A stretch of 64,000 nt of DNA, from NCBI GenBank assembly GCA_030440445.1, contig CP098528.1:3162001-3226000 (forward strand), in the 5' to 3' direction. This DNA is from Halomonas sp. KG2. GTDB lineage: Bacteria; Pseudomonadota; Gammaproteobacteria; Pseudomonadales; Halomonadaceae. The notes beneath the pieces are model-generated. The model worked only from the letters and a program-made list of their open reading frames with translations. It was not told the origin of the DNA and searched no databases. Positions 1-9,618 of the stretch are shown here, piece by piece; position 1 is the first letter of the stretch; each line of letters starts with the position of its first letter. The translations under genes were made by a program, and so were the position numbers.

Positions 1-375
1 GCCCATTAACACCGCCACAACGCCTGATGTGCCCAGCAACAGTGCTTTATGGGTGCCGATGACAGTAAATAGTGCCAGCCCGAACGCATCCGCAACGGGC
101 AAAAAGCCGCGAGAAAGGCGATGAATATAGTGAAACCCCACCAAAGACACACCCACTGTGGCTAATATCACCCACAAATAGGTTGGATCAGTCACCCAGA
201 ATACCGGACGAACGCCCAGCACCAAATCCCTGAGCGTGCCACCGCCAATGCCAGTCACCGCCGCCAGCACCAGCATACCGAAGGGGTCCATTCGCGAACG
301 ACAGGCTAAAATCACACCTGACAAGGCGAATACGATGACACCCGCCATATCCAACCAGTAAATCACACCCGACAC
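1..375 (-). CDS. UPF0126/TRIC-family membrane protein, N-terminal part (runs off the window)
   Basis: The minus strand is open from a GTG at 373-375 to the left edge (125 codons), so the C-terminus is outside the window. AAGGAGA lies 5 bases before the GTG and decides the start. The protein is hydrophobic; near residue 10 it reads DMAGVIVFALSG and around 43-50 TGIGGGTLRD, the glycine-rich repeat signature of the UPF0126 (YicG/YadS) family, which resembles trimeric intracellular cation channels and has two three-helix repeats. It would sit in the inner membrane; the physiological substrate is unknown. It is divergent from the nfeD gene with about 180 bases between them. Confidence 0.85.
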   Translation of the reverse strand, partial: MSGVIYWLDMAGVIVFALSGVILACRSRMDPFGMLVLAAVTGIGGGTLRDLVLGVRPVFWVTDPTYLWVILATVGVSLVGFHYIHRLSRGFLPVADAFGLALFTVIGTHKALLLGTSGVVAVLMG

Positions 376-553
376 GCGACTCTCCTTGGAGACATGCTAA
401 TAAGGCGAGCAGGATAGCACTCCTATGAGTACTCGGGTCATCGCGAAGAAGATGAGATCACTAATCAGTGGCTGTCATGCAGTACACAGGCCAATATACG
501 CTGAGTAGGTTACGCTAGTGGACAACTTCATCCATAGACAGCAAGGAGCACAC

Positions 554-1048
554 ATGGACTGGAACCCTGCTTATACTTGGCTGGTGATTGCCCTGCTGCT
601 AAGTCTCGCAGAATTGACGTCTGGCGCAATGTTACTGCTTGCGCTGGGAATTGCTGCGGCGCTGACCGCCGCGGTAACTGCACTGGGGTTATCGCTGCCG
701 TGGCAGTTACTTAGTATGGGGATTTTCGCGGGTGTCTTAGTGCCTTTAGGCGTTATGGTTATTCGTCCGCGCTTTTCGCCAAAAGGTGTGGCCTACGGCA
801 CGACCGGCACGGGCGTTGAAAAAGGTAATCATTACGAAACACTGGTTCGCGACTTTGACAACGCCACTGGCATTAAAGTGAACGGTGATTTCTACCGTTT
901 GCGTGTCATTGAGAGCGGTGATACCGACTTGCCGCCAGGAACCCGAGTCATCTTTAAGCGCTTTGAGGGTACAACGGCCTTAGTGACGCTGATACCTCCA
1001 GAAAATGCTAGTCCCCAGGATGCAATTTCCCCACGCAAGGAGCCATAA
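554..1048 (+). CDS. nfeD: NfeD-family membrane protein
   Basis: Short NfeD protein of 164 aa. Two or three hydrophobic helices span about residues 8-75 and are followed by a soluble OB-fold-like C-terminal domain (about 85-150, with GTTGTGVEKG and VIFKRFEG). NfeD proteins work with SPFH/stomatin-type membrane proteins in membrane microdomains. The ATG at 554 is preferred over the upstream in-frame GTG at 518 because AAGGAG lies about 8 bases before it. The gene is 2 bases from the SPFH gene downstream, so the two are almost certainly one operon. The long protease domain of full-length NfeD is absent, which is normal for this short class. Confidence 0.88.
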   Translation: MDWNPAYTWLVIALLLSLAELTSGAMLLLALGIAAALTAAVTALGLSLPWQLLSMGIFAGVLVPLGVMVIRPRFSPKGVAYGTTGTGVEKGNHYETLVRDFDNATGIKVNGDFYRLRVIESGDTDLPPGTRVIFKRFEGTTALVTLIPPENASPQDAISPRKEP

Positions 1049-1050
1049 GC

Positions 1051-2112
1051 ATGAATAACCTCATGGATTTATCAATTAGCCCAGGCCTGCTTATCAGCCT
1101 GATTATTGTCGTTATTGGCGTGCTCATCATCTCGAAAGGGCTGGTCATTGTTCGCCAGTCAGAAGTGATGGTGATTGAGCGATTAGGTTCGTTTCATCGC
1201 GTACTAGAAAGCGGCATCAACATCATTATTCCGTTTATTGAGCAGCCACGCGCGATCACAATGCTGCGCTATCGCAAAATGGGCGAAGACTACACAGCCA
1301 TTACCAGCGATGAAATCCGCATTGACCGCCGTGAAACGGTCATGGACTTCCCGGGCCAACCGGTCGTCACCACGGATAACGTCACCGTGAGGATCAACGG
1401 CGCGCTTTACTATCAAATTATCGACCCTAAACGAGCTGTCTATGAAGTAGAGAATATGAGCCAAGCCGTCGAGGTTCTGGCCAAAACCACGCTTCGCTCA
1501 GTGGTCGGTAAGATGGAGCTAGATAAACTGTTTGAGTCTCGTGCCGAAGTTAACAATGAAATCCAGGCAGCGATGGAAGAGCCCGCTTCCAAATGGGGTG
1601 TCAAAATCTCCCGGGTAGAGGTGCAGGATATCGCCATGCCAGAAGAGGTAGAGTCTGCGATGCGCCTGCAGATGGCCGCTGAACGTAAACGCCGCGCGAC
1701 AGTGACAGAAGCAGAAGGTGAAAAGTCTGCAGCCATTGCAATGGCTCAAGGCCAGCGTGAATCGGCCATTCTTAACGCCCAGGGTGATAAAGAGTCAGCG
1801 ATTTTACGCGCTCAAGGTGAGCAGGAGTCCATCAAACTCGTGCTTAGTGCCATCGGCGATAGCGAAGAGAACAAGCGCACCGTAGTAGGCTATCTACTTG
1901 GCCAAAGCTATATCAAAGGGCTGCCCAACATGGCGAAAGACGGTGAGCGGGTATTCGTGCCTTACGAGTCCTCTGCTCTACTGGGGTCAATGGGCATGTT
2001 CCGTGAAATGGCAGGCTCACCTGAAGATACTGTCGCCAATCATCTCAAAAATCGCAACAGCAGCGAGAGCGGCTTTCGCAGCGGCATCGTCGGCGGCGCC
2101 GCATCCACTTAA
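1051..2112 (+). CDS. SPFH/stomatin-like membrane-anchored protein (paraslipin, QmcA-like)
   Basis: 353 aa. A single hydrophobic N-terminal segment (about residues 10-30) is followed by a band-7 domain (about 30-190, including the slipin-like VRQSEVMVIERLG and TLRSVVGKMELDKL) and an Ala/Glu/Gln-rich coiled coil (about 210-270, repeated A-QG-ESAIL-AQG units). Such proteins oligomerise on the inner membrane as scaffolds of ordered lipid domains and often modulate membrane proteases. AAGGAGCC stands 6 bases before the ATG. The partner nfeD gene is immediately upstream, the standard NfeD-slipin pairing. The 296 bases after it contain no recognisable gene or clear terminator. Confidence 0.92.
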   Translation: MNNLMDLSISPGLLISLIIVVIGVLIISKGLVIVRQSEVMVIERLGSFHRVLESGINIIIPFIEQPRAITMLRYRKMGEDYTAITSDEIRIDRRETVMDFPGQPVVTTDNVTVRINGALYYQIIDPKRAVYEVENMSQAVEVLAKTTLRSVVGKMELDKLFESRAEVNNEIQAAMEEPASKWGVKISRVEVQDIAMPEEVESAMRLQMAAERKRRATVTEAEGEKSAAIAMAQGQRESAILNAQGDKESAILRAQGEQESIKLVLSAIGDSEENKRTVVGYLLGQSYIKGLPNMAKDGERVFVPYESSALLGSMGMFREMAGSPEDTVANHLKNRNSSESGFRSGIVGGAAST

Positions 2113-2408
2113 AAAGTATGCTTTTAATAATACTGCGCTAGTTACTATTTCTACCAATTACTTCTATCAGCTATTTCTATCAGCGACGCAAAACCTACCA
2201 AGGCTGGGCCAACAGAGGCTCAGCTCCCTCTGTCACTCTCTAGAAACATTTAGTAACGTTGACGAAACTACCATCGCCTAAGGCATATTTTTAGTTAAAC
2301 TGGGAAGAATCTTTGCTGTTTGCCTCATGTGCGCCTCAATCAACTCGTAGGCTTTGATTGAAGTACTTACCAGAAGAAGGATCATAATCAGGAGATTAGA
2401 CGTTCATC

Positions 2409-4208
2409 ATGCTGCCTCGTTGGCTTGCCATACGTCATTACACTCAGTTGCTCCTAATACTGACCACGCTTGGGATACTTCCAAGTGGGCTTTTCGCTGC
2501 TTCCCCGCCACAACCACTGCAAAGTTGGGAATACCGCTGGGGCGATTCTCCGCAGGGTTCAAATAACCGCCTTCTATGGCTGCACAGCAACGCAAGCGAG
2601 TGGCAGGCAACTGATTCTCCATTTAACCCGCCTGGCCGCGAGGGGCACGAACACCTCTGGTTACGCACGACGCTGCCCGCCGGAGATTGGAACGATCCCG
2701 TTCTCTTTATCACTAGCATGAATCTTATCGGGCAGGTTTATCTAGGTGACAAACTTATTTATCAATACGGTGAGTTTGACGCTCAGGGTAAGGGGAGTTT
2801 TGCAGGTTGGCCTTGGCATATGATCGACTTACCCGACGATGCTGCCGGGCAACAACTCACTTTTCGCTTCTACTCTGACTACACCAGCATTGGTCTCTGG
2901 GGCCAAGTGCAAGTGATGGAGCTTAGTGATGTACTAAATCAGGTTATTCACGACTCCGCTCAAGACCTTGGCGTGAGTGCACTGGTGTTAGTGCTAGCAA
3001 TTCTGGCAACTATTTTCGCGTTGATAGGGCCACAACGCCAAGGCTTTGGTGCCATTGCGCTATTTGCCTATGCGTCAGGGTTGATGTTGCTTGCTGAAAC
3101 CCCTGCTCGCCAGCTAATTTCAGATTGCGCCCTGGGTTGGGACATGTTGCGAGCAGGCAGCTACTATACGATGCCAGTGGCATTGGGATTGCTGCTCAGC
3201 GACTGGCTCGAAGGCACAGCCAAACGCTGGATCACACGGCTATGGGTGACCCATCTGCTATACCTCGTTTTCGCCATGGGTTTGGTTTTGTTGGACGTAA
3301 TCAGCCTTTCACTGACGTTTCCCATTTTTGACGTCATGCTAGCCATCTCGCTCCCGGTAATGTTGGTGCTAGCACTCATGCGCTTTCAATGGCTAAAGGT
3401 AGAACAGCGGCTACTAACGGTGAGTTTTACTTTTTTCGCCCCACTGCTGTTAGCCGATATGGCCGTTGCCCATGGTTTTGTAGCCTGGCGCAGCGTGCCA
3501 TTAAGCTATGGCACATTAGCTTTTGCTGTCGCCAACGCTGCCATTTTCCTGTGGCACTATCGCCATACTCAACAACAACTTGCCCTTGCCAATGAAACTC
3601 TTGAGCAACAAGTAGCGTCCCGTACCGCTGACCTTGACCGACTCGTTCAGGAGTTAGATAGCTTATCCCGCAAAGATCCATTGACAGGCCTGCATAATCG
3701 TCGTCACTTCGACTCAGCATTTGAGCACCAATGCCAGCGAGTACGACAGTCTACCAGCCAACTCTCTGTACTTATGCTGGATGTGGACTATTTCAAACAG
3801 ATCAACGACGATTTTGGTCATGATGCAGGAGACACCGTTCTGGTGGATATTGCACAGTTGCTGCGACAACATCTACGCGATCTCGACGTCATCTGTCGTT
3901 TTGGTGGGGAGGAGTTTGTTGCCTTGCTGCCTGCCACATCGCGAACTGTTGCCGAATCCAGAGCAAAAGCACTGCTAACATCCATCTCGCAAACGGCATT
4001 TGCTCATCAGGGTATACCGCTTCGACAGATCACGCTTTCCTGCGGTATCGCCACTTACCCTGATCACACCCAAGACCCCAAGACATTGTTACGACTTGCC
4101 GACGAGGCACTTTATCAAGCAAAACACAGCGGGCGAAACCGCTGTGTTGTTTGGGAAGACTCTCTTGAAGATCAAGGCTTTTTATTCGGTAAACGGCAAA
4201 CACTATGA
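2409..4208 (+). CDS. Diguanylate cyclase with 7TM sensory region (GGDEF)
   Basis: 599 aa inner-membrane signalling enzyme predicted to make cyclic di-GMP from two GTP. An N-terminal hydrophobic signal (about 10-30) leads into a periplasmic segment with a jelly-roll-like appearance (about 35-175), then a block of seven hydrophobic helices (about 190-385), a short coiled coil (395-425) and the GGDEF domain (425-590). This matches the 7TMR-DISM architecture. The active-site motif is GGEEF at 499-503, a catalytically competent variant, and the inhibitory-site RxxD is present as RDLD at 490-493, so product inhibition is expected. The gene is alone on its strand and convergent with the DUF2252 gene. 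The periplasmic ligand cannot be read from sequence. Confidence 0.9.
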   Translation: MLPRWLAIRHYTQLLLILTTLGILPSGLFAASPPQPLQSWEYRWGDSPQGSNNRLLWLHSNASEWQATDSPFNPPGREGHEHLWLRTTLPAGDWNDPVLFITSMNLIGQVYLGDKLIYQYGEFDAQGKGSFAGWPWHMIDLPDDAAGQQLTFRFYSDYTSIGLWGQVQVMELSDVLNQVIHDSAQDLGVSALVLVLAILATIFALIGPQRQGFGAIALFAYASGLMLLAETPARQLISDCALGWDMLRAGSYYTMPVALGLLLSDWLEGTAKRWITRLWVTHLLYLVFAMGLVLLDVISLSLTFPIFDVMLAISLPVMLVLALMRFQWLKVEQRLLTVSFTFFAPLLLADMAVAHGFVAWRSVPLSYGTLAFAVANAAIFLWHYRHTQQQLALANETLEQQVASRTADLDRLVQELDSLSRKDPLTGLHNRRHFDSAFEHQCQRVRQSTSQLSVLMLDVDYFKQINDDFGHDAGDTVLVDIAQLLRQHLRDLDVICRFGGEEFVALLPATSRTVAESRAKALLTSISQTAFAHQGIPLRQITLSCGIATYPDHTQDPKTLLRLADEALYQAKHSGRNRCVVWEDSLEDQGFLFGKRQTL

Positions 4209-4227
4209 ACGTTAATGGCGTAGCTTG

Positions 4228-5580
4228 TTAAGCAGAATCTGCCTTCAAAAAGTGCTCCACGAACACCTTATAGTCCTGAGATACGCAGTCGGCATAGGCA
4301 ATTGCCAGGGTCGTCACTACCTCAATAAACTGCGCTTCGCGACCTTCTAAGCGTTGGCATACCGCATTGGCAAATGGCGCTGACTGACCACGGTGAAGCG
4401 CCTGGGCACCGCGCAAATGTTCACGTGCGAGAATTTCACCCCATTGGCGCGCTAATTTACGGTAAGACTTAGCCCCTGAAAGCTTGTGAGTAGGCACATC
4501 TTTTTTAAACGGAGAGCGCTCCCGAACCGAGAAAACTTTGCCATTCATGGTCAGCCAACCCAAGTAGGCATCGGGGTGTTCGGCAATGGCATGAAATGCC
4601 GCTGCATGGCGAATGCCTTCATTAGGAAATAGCTTTCGCCACGCCTGTTGCTGGGCTTTATTCATTAAGCCATAAGCTTCTGGCGTTACTTGTTCTTTAA
4701 CATCTAATATAACGTCGTCGTGTTCATGATTCGCACCACCCTCAATCAAAACATAATAACGCTCCACACCTAACGACCCCGTTCCCGCATCAAGGCGGCG
4801 CACGGTGTCTTTTACACGAAAATGTTTTGGGTCACTCTCTTTGATCGGGTGCTGTAACGTCTGTTGATACTCTTGCTCAATCAAACGACGCAGCTGGCTG
4901 GCGACATCTGCTGGTAAGTTCGCAAGCTTCCCAGAGCGCTCAGCGAACATGCGCCCTTTCTGACTATCGAGGGTTGTCCATTTTTCCAGCATACGCGCCC
5001 GACTCTGCTTATCAGCGACGTTGCCCATGAAGGCCTTCAGTGGTCCCTTGGCGCTATCCAGAGTCACCGCCTCAATGGGCTGCTCTTTAGCCAGCGTATC
5101 TTTTTCATTAGATTCTTGGCTATAAACAGCTAGCGTCTGGATGTACCCCTCTAACAGCTTTTTCAGCGCTTTATCCGTCGCTTTAGAACTTAACGCGGCG
5201 TTTTCACGGCTATCCAGTACCACGCTGATCGCCAGCCGCCATACATCGTATTGATAGTCACCTATCAACGCGTCATCGAAATCATCCATACCGTAGCGCA
5301 CCTGGTCATCGTGGTGACCATAAGCGCCGAAGTTATAAACATGCGCATCGCCTTGAAGCCACGTTTGGGTATTAGGCCATCCACCGAATAGCGCGAAGCG
5401 CCAGTCGTGCCAAACGTCTTGCCAATACAAGTGATTAGTTCCACGAAAGAATCGGTAGGGAGACACGGCCATTTTGGCGTACTTTGCTTGGCGGTGCGCT
5501 GCATTGAGCGGCGCATTCACCTGCTGAATTGCCTCAATCACTTGTTGTGGGCGGTTATGCCCGGTTAGTGCATGGCTCAT
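4228..5580 (-). CDS. DUF2252 family protein
   Basis: 450 aa, full length for the DUF2252 family. Diagnostic segments are KMAVSPYRFFRGTNHLYWQD near the N-terminus, TWLQGDAHVYNFGAYG and MDDFDDALIGDYQYDVWRLA in the middle, and RRLDAGTGSLGVERYYVLIEG near residue 270. The D-H and DFDD pattern recalls a distant aminoglycoside-phosphotransferase/kinase-like fold, but no function is established. It is monocistronic, convergent with the diguanylate cyclase gene and separated by about 80 bases from the DUF1294 gene. Confidence 0.85.
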   Translation of the reverse strand: MSHALTGHNRPQQVIEAIQQVNAPLNAAHRQAKYAKMAVSPYRFFRGTNHLYWQDVWHDWRFALFGGWPNTQTWLQGDAHVYNFGAYGHHDDQVRYGMDDFDDALIGDYQYDVWRLAISVVLDSRENAALSSKATDKALKKLLEGYIQTLAVYSQESNEKDTLAKEQPIEAVTLDSAKGPLKAFMGNVADKQSRARMLEKWTTLDSQKGRMFAERSGKLANLPADVASQLRRLIEQEYQQTLQHPIKESDPKHFRVKDTVRRLDAGTGSLGVERYYVLIEGGANHEHDDVILDVKEQVTPEAYGLMNKAQQQAWRKLFPNEGIRHAAAFHAIAEHPDAYLGWLTMNGKVFSVRERSPFKKDVPTHKLSGAKSYRKLARQWGEILAREHLRGAQALHRGQSAPFANAVCQRLEGREAQFIEVVTTLAIAYADCVSQDYKVFVEHFLKADSA

Positions 5581-5661
5581 CGCGTTGCCTTTATCGGTGC
5601 GTAAAAAGCAGTCTGCTATTAGCGTAGGAGATAAACGTTAACAGAATAAGTCATTCACAAA

Positions 5662-6042
5662 TTATGCCCATGCCCAGCTAACTAGCGCCGCCAAATTGAT
5701 CAGCACCGTCATCCAGAATACACGTCTGAAAGCGCGCTTTTGTGTTTTGTGGCGAAGCCATTGCTGTGCAACCATTGCTCCAGGCCAGCCGCCCAATAGT
5801 GACAACACATGCAAGGTATTTTCGGAAATCCGCTGCGCATTATTTTGTGCAGCGGATTTATCTACCGCATAAGTAAGACATGTCACCACACTGACCGCTA
5901 GGTAGATGAACAGCAACCACATAGGTAGCTTTCCGCTGACGACCACGGCGGCCAGTAGCGCAAAAAATGTCAGCGTTATGACCAGTGACCGCCCCACTGT
6001 GCCTTTCACGTGCCGAGGTGCGCTAGCCTTTCGATTCAACAT
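5662..6042 (-). CDS. DUF1294 small membrane protein
   Basis: 126 aa with hydrophobic helices at about 18-36, 40-57 and 106-124. The family signature is visible as YAVDKSAA at about 60 and the LLGGWPGA-AQQ-LRHKT-K block at about 82-105. DUF1294 domains are sometimes fused to a cold-shock domain; this copy is not. The start is preceded by AAGGAGC. It lies 30 bases downstream of bluB in the same direction, so co-transcription is possible. Function unknown. Confidence 0.82.
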   Translation of the reverse strand: MLNRKASAPRHVKGTVGRSLVITLTFFALLAAVVVSGKLPMWLLFIYLAVSVVTCLTYAVDKSAAQNNAQRISENTLHVLSLLGGWPGAMVAQQWLRHKTQKRAFRRVFWMTVLINLAALVSWAWA

Positions 6043-6072
6043 GAGTGTTTTGCTCCTTTCCTTGAGCCTCGA

Positions 6073-6768
6073 TTATTCTAAAGCAGTTAGAAGTGGGCTT
6101 TCTGTCAACGAACCGCCCCAGCCATCACAGTGCACCAATTCATTTAATGAAAGCCGAGAGCGCCATCCTTTTGCTTCCAGCTCGGGCTGATCTAAAAACT
6201 CGCTGACGTAGCCAAGGCAAAGATAAGCCAATGGATAAACATGTTCAGGCAACTTCAACGCCGTGCTCAGTTGATCTTGATCGAGAATACTAACCCAGCC
6301 AACGCCAATGCCCTCTGCCCGCGCTGCCAGCCAGAGGTTTTGCACGGCTAAACATGTGCTGAATAGGTCGGTATCCACAATGCTATTGCGCCCTAGCACA
6401 TGGGGGCCTCCCCGGCTGCGATCACAAGTAATGCAGAGGTTAATCGGGCTTTCTAAAATGCCTTGTAGTTTCAAACCCTGGTAGCGCTCCTTACGTTCTC
6501 CCTCAAACCGCTCAGCGGCTTTTTGGTTTTCTCGCTCGAACATCGCCACTATCGCCGCCCTCACCTCGCGGCTTTCGATCACAATGAAATCCCAGGGCTG
6601 CATAAAGCCTACCGAGGGAGCGTGGTGGGCTGCCTTTAAAAGCTTGGCCAGAATCTCGGGGGCAATCGGGTCGGGTAAGAACTGTGAACGCACATCACGC
6701 CGTTCATAAATAGCGCGGTATAGCCCGCGCTTCTCAGCATCTGAAAAGTGGTGACTCGGGGTACTCAT
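6073..6768 (-). CDS. bluB: 5,6-dimethylbenzimidazole synthase (BluB)
   Basis: 231 aa nitroreductase-fold flavoenzyme. BluB uses O2 to fragment reduced FMN and form 5,6-dimethylbenzimidazole, the lower ligand of cobalamin. Visible family features are YRAIYERRDVRSQF near the N-terminus (FMN phosphate contact), HHAPSVGFMQPWDF around 48-61, CDRSRGGPHVLGR at about 115-127 and the C-terminal GVGWVSI and AYLCLGYVSEF strands. No other cobalamin gene is in the window. A general nitroreductase is less likely because of the PHVLGRNS stretch characteristic of BluB. Confidence 0.85.
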   Translation of the reverse strand: MSTPSHHFSDAEKRGLYRAIYERRDVRSQFLPDPIAPEILAKLLKAAHHAPSVGFMQPWDFIVIESREVRAAIVAMFERENQKAAERFEGERKERYQGLKLQGILESPINLCITCDRSRGGPHVLGRNSIVDTDLFSTCLAVQNLWLAARAEGIGVGWVSILDQDQLSTALKLPEHVYPLAYLCLGYVSEFLDQPELEAKGWRSRLSLNELVHCDGWGGSLTESPLLTALE

Positions 6769-6965
6769 TGGGTGTAAGGCCTTTGATAATACAAATATAG
6801 GTGCAGCCTACCCCAGAACTTCGCTGCGTTCATGAATAGAGCAATACAGAGTTAGATTCCAAGCAGCGGTGAGTCAAATGATCTGGAATACATGCTATCA
6901 ACTGTCGCCTATACGCTAAAGCCCCAGCCCGCCAACATCACCGGCCAGGGCAGTAACCCAGATCG

Positions 6966-7601
6966 TTAGAATGAAACAGGTTTCATTTTCGTAGCCAGCT
7001 CGTCATCTATTGCATTCGCGCGTTTAGCGGCAGGCCTGCTTTCCGTGCGTTCTATGTACTCTTTGAATACCTCTTTTGGCGGAATATTTTTCTGCATTAT
7101 CCCCCACCAGAGATAGCTGCTGAGCACGATATCCGCTGCGGTGAATTGATCGCCACAGATATATGGCGACGTTTCCAGCACCTTTTCCAAGGTATTAATA
7201 CTGTCGTCTATGCGGCCACAACCAACGGCCTGGGCGTTACTGTCATCAATGCTCCACCCATAGGCGACTGCACTGGTGGCCATTTCAAAGGGACCGGCCA
7301 TGAAAAACAGCCAGCGATAGTAAGCGCCGCGCTCAGGTGATTCCAGCGGCGGCGCTAGTTTTTTACTTGGAAACTGATCTGCAAGATAGGCAACGATGGC
7401 CGCCACCTCGGTGACGACGATGTTGCCATGCCTAATCGCCGGTATTTTACCCATGGGGTTAATGGCTAGGTATTCCTGGCTCTTCATCTCAGCGCCGTAT
7501 TCCATGGTCTTTGTGACGTAGGAAATACCCAGTTCTTCTAGCATCCAGCGCACTACGCGGCCACGGGACATAGGGTGAGTGTAAAAAATTAGTTCTGACA
7601 T
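6966..7601 (-). CDS. Glutathione S-transferase family protein
   Basis: 211 aa cytosolic GST. The N-terminal thioredoxin-like domain begins FYTHPMSRGRVVRWMLEELG and contains INPMGKIPAI (the cis-proline loop) and a TEVAAIVAYLAD segment, where the usual E-S-AI-YL glutathione-binding motif carries V in place of S. A helical domain follows (about 90-200, with FTAADIVLSSYLWW, the N-capping box equivalent). AAGGAGATC is 4 bases before the ATG. It is divergent from a WYL-domain regulator with a 187-base gap, so regulation by that neighbour is plausible. Substrate unknown. Confidence 0.88.
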   Translation of the reverse strand: MSELIFYTHPMSRGRVVRWMLEELGISYVTKTMEYGAEMKSQEYLAINPMGKIPAIRHGNIVVTEVAAIVAYLADQFPSKKLAPPLESPERGAYYRWLFFMAGPFEMATSAVAYGWSIDDSNAQAVGCGRIDDSINTLEKVLETSPYICGDQFTAADIVLSSYLWWGIMQKNIPPKEVFKEYIERTESRPAAKRANAIDDELATKMKPVSF

Positions 7602-7788
7602 GCTGATCTCCTTTTTCAGTCACTTCTTCAGTCAATGCTTCTTCCGTCAATGCTTCAGATGACGTGAGTTACTGCGAGATCAGGTTAATTTGTAAATAGG
7701 TAAGAACTTGTCCTATATAAACGCAATAATTTAATTTGTCTGCAATGCAGAATTAAGGCTTCAAAACTCGTTCCAGGAGGAAGGCCGC

Positions 7789-8766
7789 ATGGCGAACCCC
7801 ACAACACGCGTGCTTGCTGTGCTTGAATTATTGCAGGCTCATGGACAGCTGGGTGGTGCCGAACTAGCGGAACGCCTCGGCGTCGACCGGCGCACCATCC
7901 GCCGTTACATGACGCTGCTGGAAGACATGGGCGTGCCGATTATGACCGAGCAGGGACGTTATGGCGGCTACCGATTAGTGGCTGGGTTTAAACTCCCCCC
8001 CATGATGTTTACCGACGAAGAGACCCTCGCTATATCCCTGGGGTTGCTAGCCGCCCACCAACTCGGCCTTACGGAGGCAGCACCCGCCATTGCCAGTGCT
8101 CAGGCGAAACTTGAGCGTGTGATGCCCGCCAACCTTAAGAGCCGCATGCGGGGTGTCAGTGATACCACTCGGGTAATCCTACCTCGGGGTGCGCCCAGCC
8201 TTGACAACCGAGCCCTTGAAACACTGACCAAAGCTACAGAAAGCATGCGAACCGTAGGGCTTATCTACCACTCTCCACAGCAGGGACCGATAGCGCGTAG
8301 GATTGACCCCTACGGCTTGGTTTTTCAACAGGGACGCTGGTATGTCGCTGGTTTATGCCATCTTCGGGGGGCGATGCGATCCTTTCGTCTGGATCGTATC
8401 AGCAATGTTCAGCTTCAGTGCGATACCTTTATCCGCCCAGCCAATTTCGATGCAGCAGATTTTTTAAGTGACAGTTTGTCGTCCTGGAGCCAACCCTATG
8501 AGGTGTCACTAATACTCCACACCGATCTCCCCACGGCTAATGCGGTATTCGGTTTCCAGGCTCTGTGCGCAAGCCGCCTCGAACAGGTGGAAAGCGGTCT
8601 GCTCATCAATACTCAAACCGACAGCTTCGAATGGCTTGCCAGTTGGCTGGCACAGCTCCCGTTTCGGTTCACCATACTGCAGCCAACGGCGTTGAAGGAT
8701 GCCTTGCGTGAACGAGCCAATGATTTACTGGCAAGTTGTGGACACTCCGTTAGCGACGCTAGTTAA
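7789..8766 (+). CDS. YafY-type HTH/WYL-domain transcriptional regulator
   Basis: 325 aa. The N-terminal winged helix (about 5-60) reads LGGAELAERLGVDRRTIRRY followed by the wing TEQGRYGGYRL. A WYL domain covers about 140-215, with IDPYGLVFQQGRWYVAGLC and RSFRLDRI, which binds a ligand (nucleic acid or small molecule) in related proteins. CCAGGAGGAAGGCC precedes the ATG. The gene is divergent from the GST gene and convergent, 8 bases apart, with a quinone reductase gene. The regulated target is not shown by sequence; the GST is the simplest candidate. Confidence 0.88.
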   Translation: MANPTTRVLAVLELLQAHGQLGGAELAERLGVDRRTIRRYMTLLEDMGVPIMTEQGRYGGYRLVAGFKLPPMMFTDEETLAISLGLLAAHQLGLTEAAPAIASAQAKLERVMPANLKSRMRGVSDTTRVILPRGAPSLDNRALETLTKATESMRTVGLIYHSPQQGPIARRIDPYGLVFQQGRWYVAGLCHLRGAMRSFRLDRISNVQLQCDTFIRPANFDAADFLSDSLSSWSQPYEVSLILHTDLPTANAVFGFQALCASRLEQVESGLLINTQTDSFEWLASWLAQLPFRFTILQPTALKDALRERANDLLASCGHSVSDAS

Positions 8767-8774
8767 TAGCGAGA

Positions 8775-9530
8775 TCAATTTAGTCGCCAGCGCAGCGGCG
8801 CTGTTTGGTCTAAAACACCATCAGCGTCCCAGTCATTCCAGCCCGTAAAGGGAATGGGTGACTCGGCATCCAAACTTACAACCCGGGAAGCCCAAGCCGT
8901 TTTACATGCCTCTAAGTGGCCAATGATTTCGGTCTCCTCTTGATAGCGAATACCACCGCCCTGGATGCCATAGCTAACCTGGGGAGCCAACACCTCAAAG
9001 CCAACGTAGTACAGCGATGAATGAATTGGCCATAGCCAATGAACCATATTGCCAGCGCGGCCAAAGGGCTGAAACGCCTTTTCTGGTGAACCGGTGGTTA
9101 CCGATAGCATTGCTCGCTTGCCACGATAGTAGCCGCGATCGTAACGCATACGGCTTGTATAGCGTCCGCCATATACCAGCACACGATCAAACCAACCTTT
9201 CAGAATGGCGGGCTGAGCGTGCCACCATAAAGGAAATTGGAAGATCACCAAATCTGCCCACTCCAGCCGTGCCAGTTCCCTCTGAACATCCTGCGCCAAG
9301 GTGTTTTGTTCGTAGTGAGCACGTTGCTCGTTAAGAGGGTAAAAATAGTTCTCATCCACTGCTTTGTGCGGATAGAGCTCAGTACGCTCCACTGGATCAA
9401 ACCGCTCGGCATAGAGATCATCCACTTCGACGCAGTGCCCAGCATCTACTAGCTGTTTTACCGCGATATCCACTAAGCCGCCATTAAACGACTGGCGTTC
9501 AGGATGAGCCAAGACAACCAATACATTCAT
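8775..9530 (-). CDS. NAD(P)H dehydrogenase (quinone), flavodoxin-fold
   Basis: 251 aa from the ATG at 9530; an in-frame ATG 16 codons upstream is disfavoured because the family begins directly with the first strand, here MNVLVVLAHPERQSFN, and GGGAG sits about 7 bases before 9530. The phosphate loop is HPERQSFN and the hallmark QFPLWWHAQPAILKGWFDRV is near 90-110. Enzymes of this class (MdaB/NQO-like) reduce quinones by two electrons using FAD or FMN. The divergent LysR gene starts 88 bases away and is the obvious candidate regulator. Confidence 0.88.
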   Translation of the reverse strand: MNVLVVLAHPERQSFNGGLVDIAVKQLVDAGHCVEVDDLYAERFDPVERTELYPHKAVDENYFYPLNEQRAHYEQNTLAQDVQRELARLEWADLVIFQFPLWWHAQPAILKGWFDRVLVYGGRYTSRMRYDRGYYRGKRAMLSVTTGSPEKAFQPFGRAGNMVHWLWPIHSSLYYVGFEVLAPQVSYGIQGGGIRYQEETEIIGHLEACKTAWASRVVSLDAESPIPFTGWNDWDADGVLDQTAPLRWRLN

Positions 9531-9618
9531 ACTGCATCTCCCCTGTTGATTGGTTTGATGACAGACTAACCTGTTCACATAAGATCAAAAATTGGCTAAA
9601 AATAAGAGATAGGTTTGC
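9531..9618. promoter_or_regulatory. Divergent promoter region, quinone reductase / LysR
   Basis: 88 bases between two divergent starts. LysR regulators commonly bind such gaps and control the divergent gene. It is A/T-rich, and no perfect dyad is obvious, so no operator is proposed. Confidence 0.4.
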
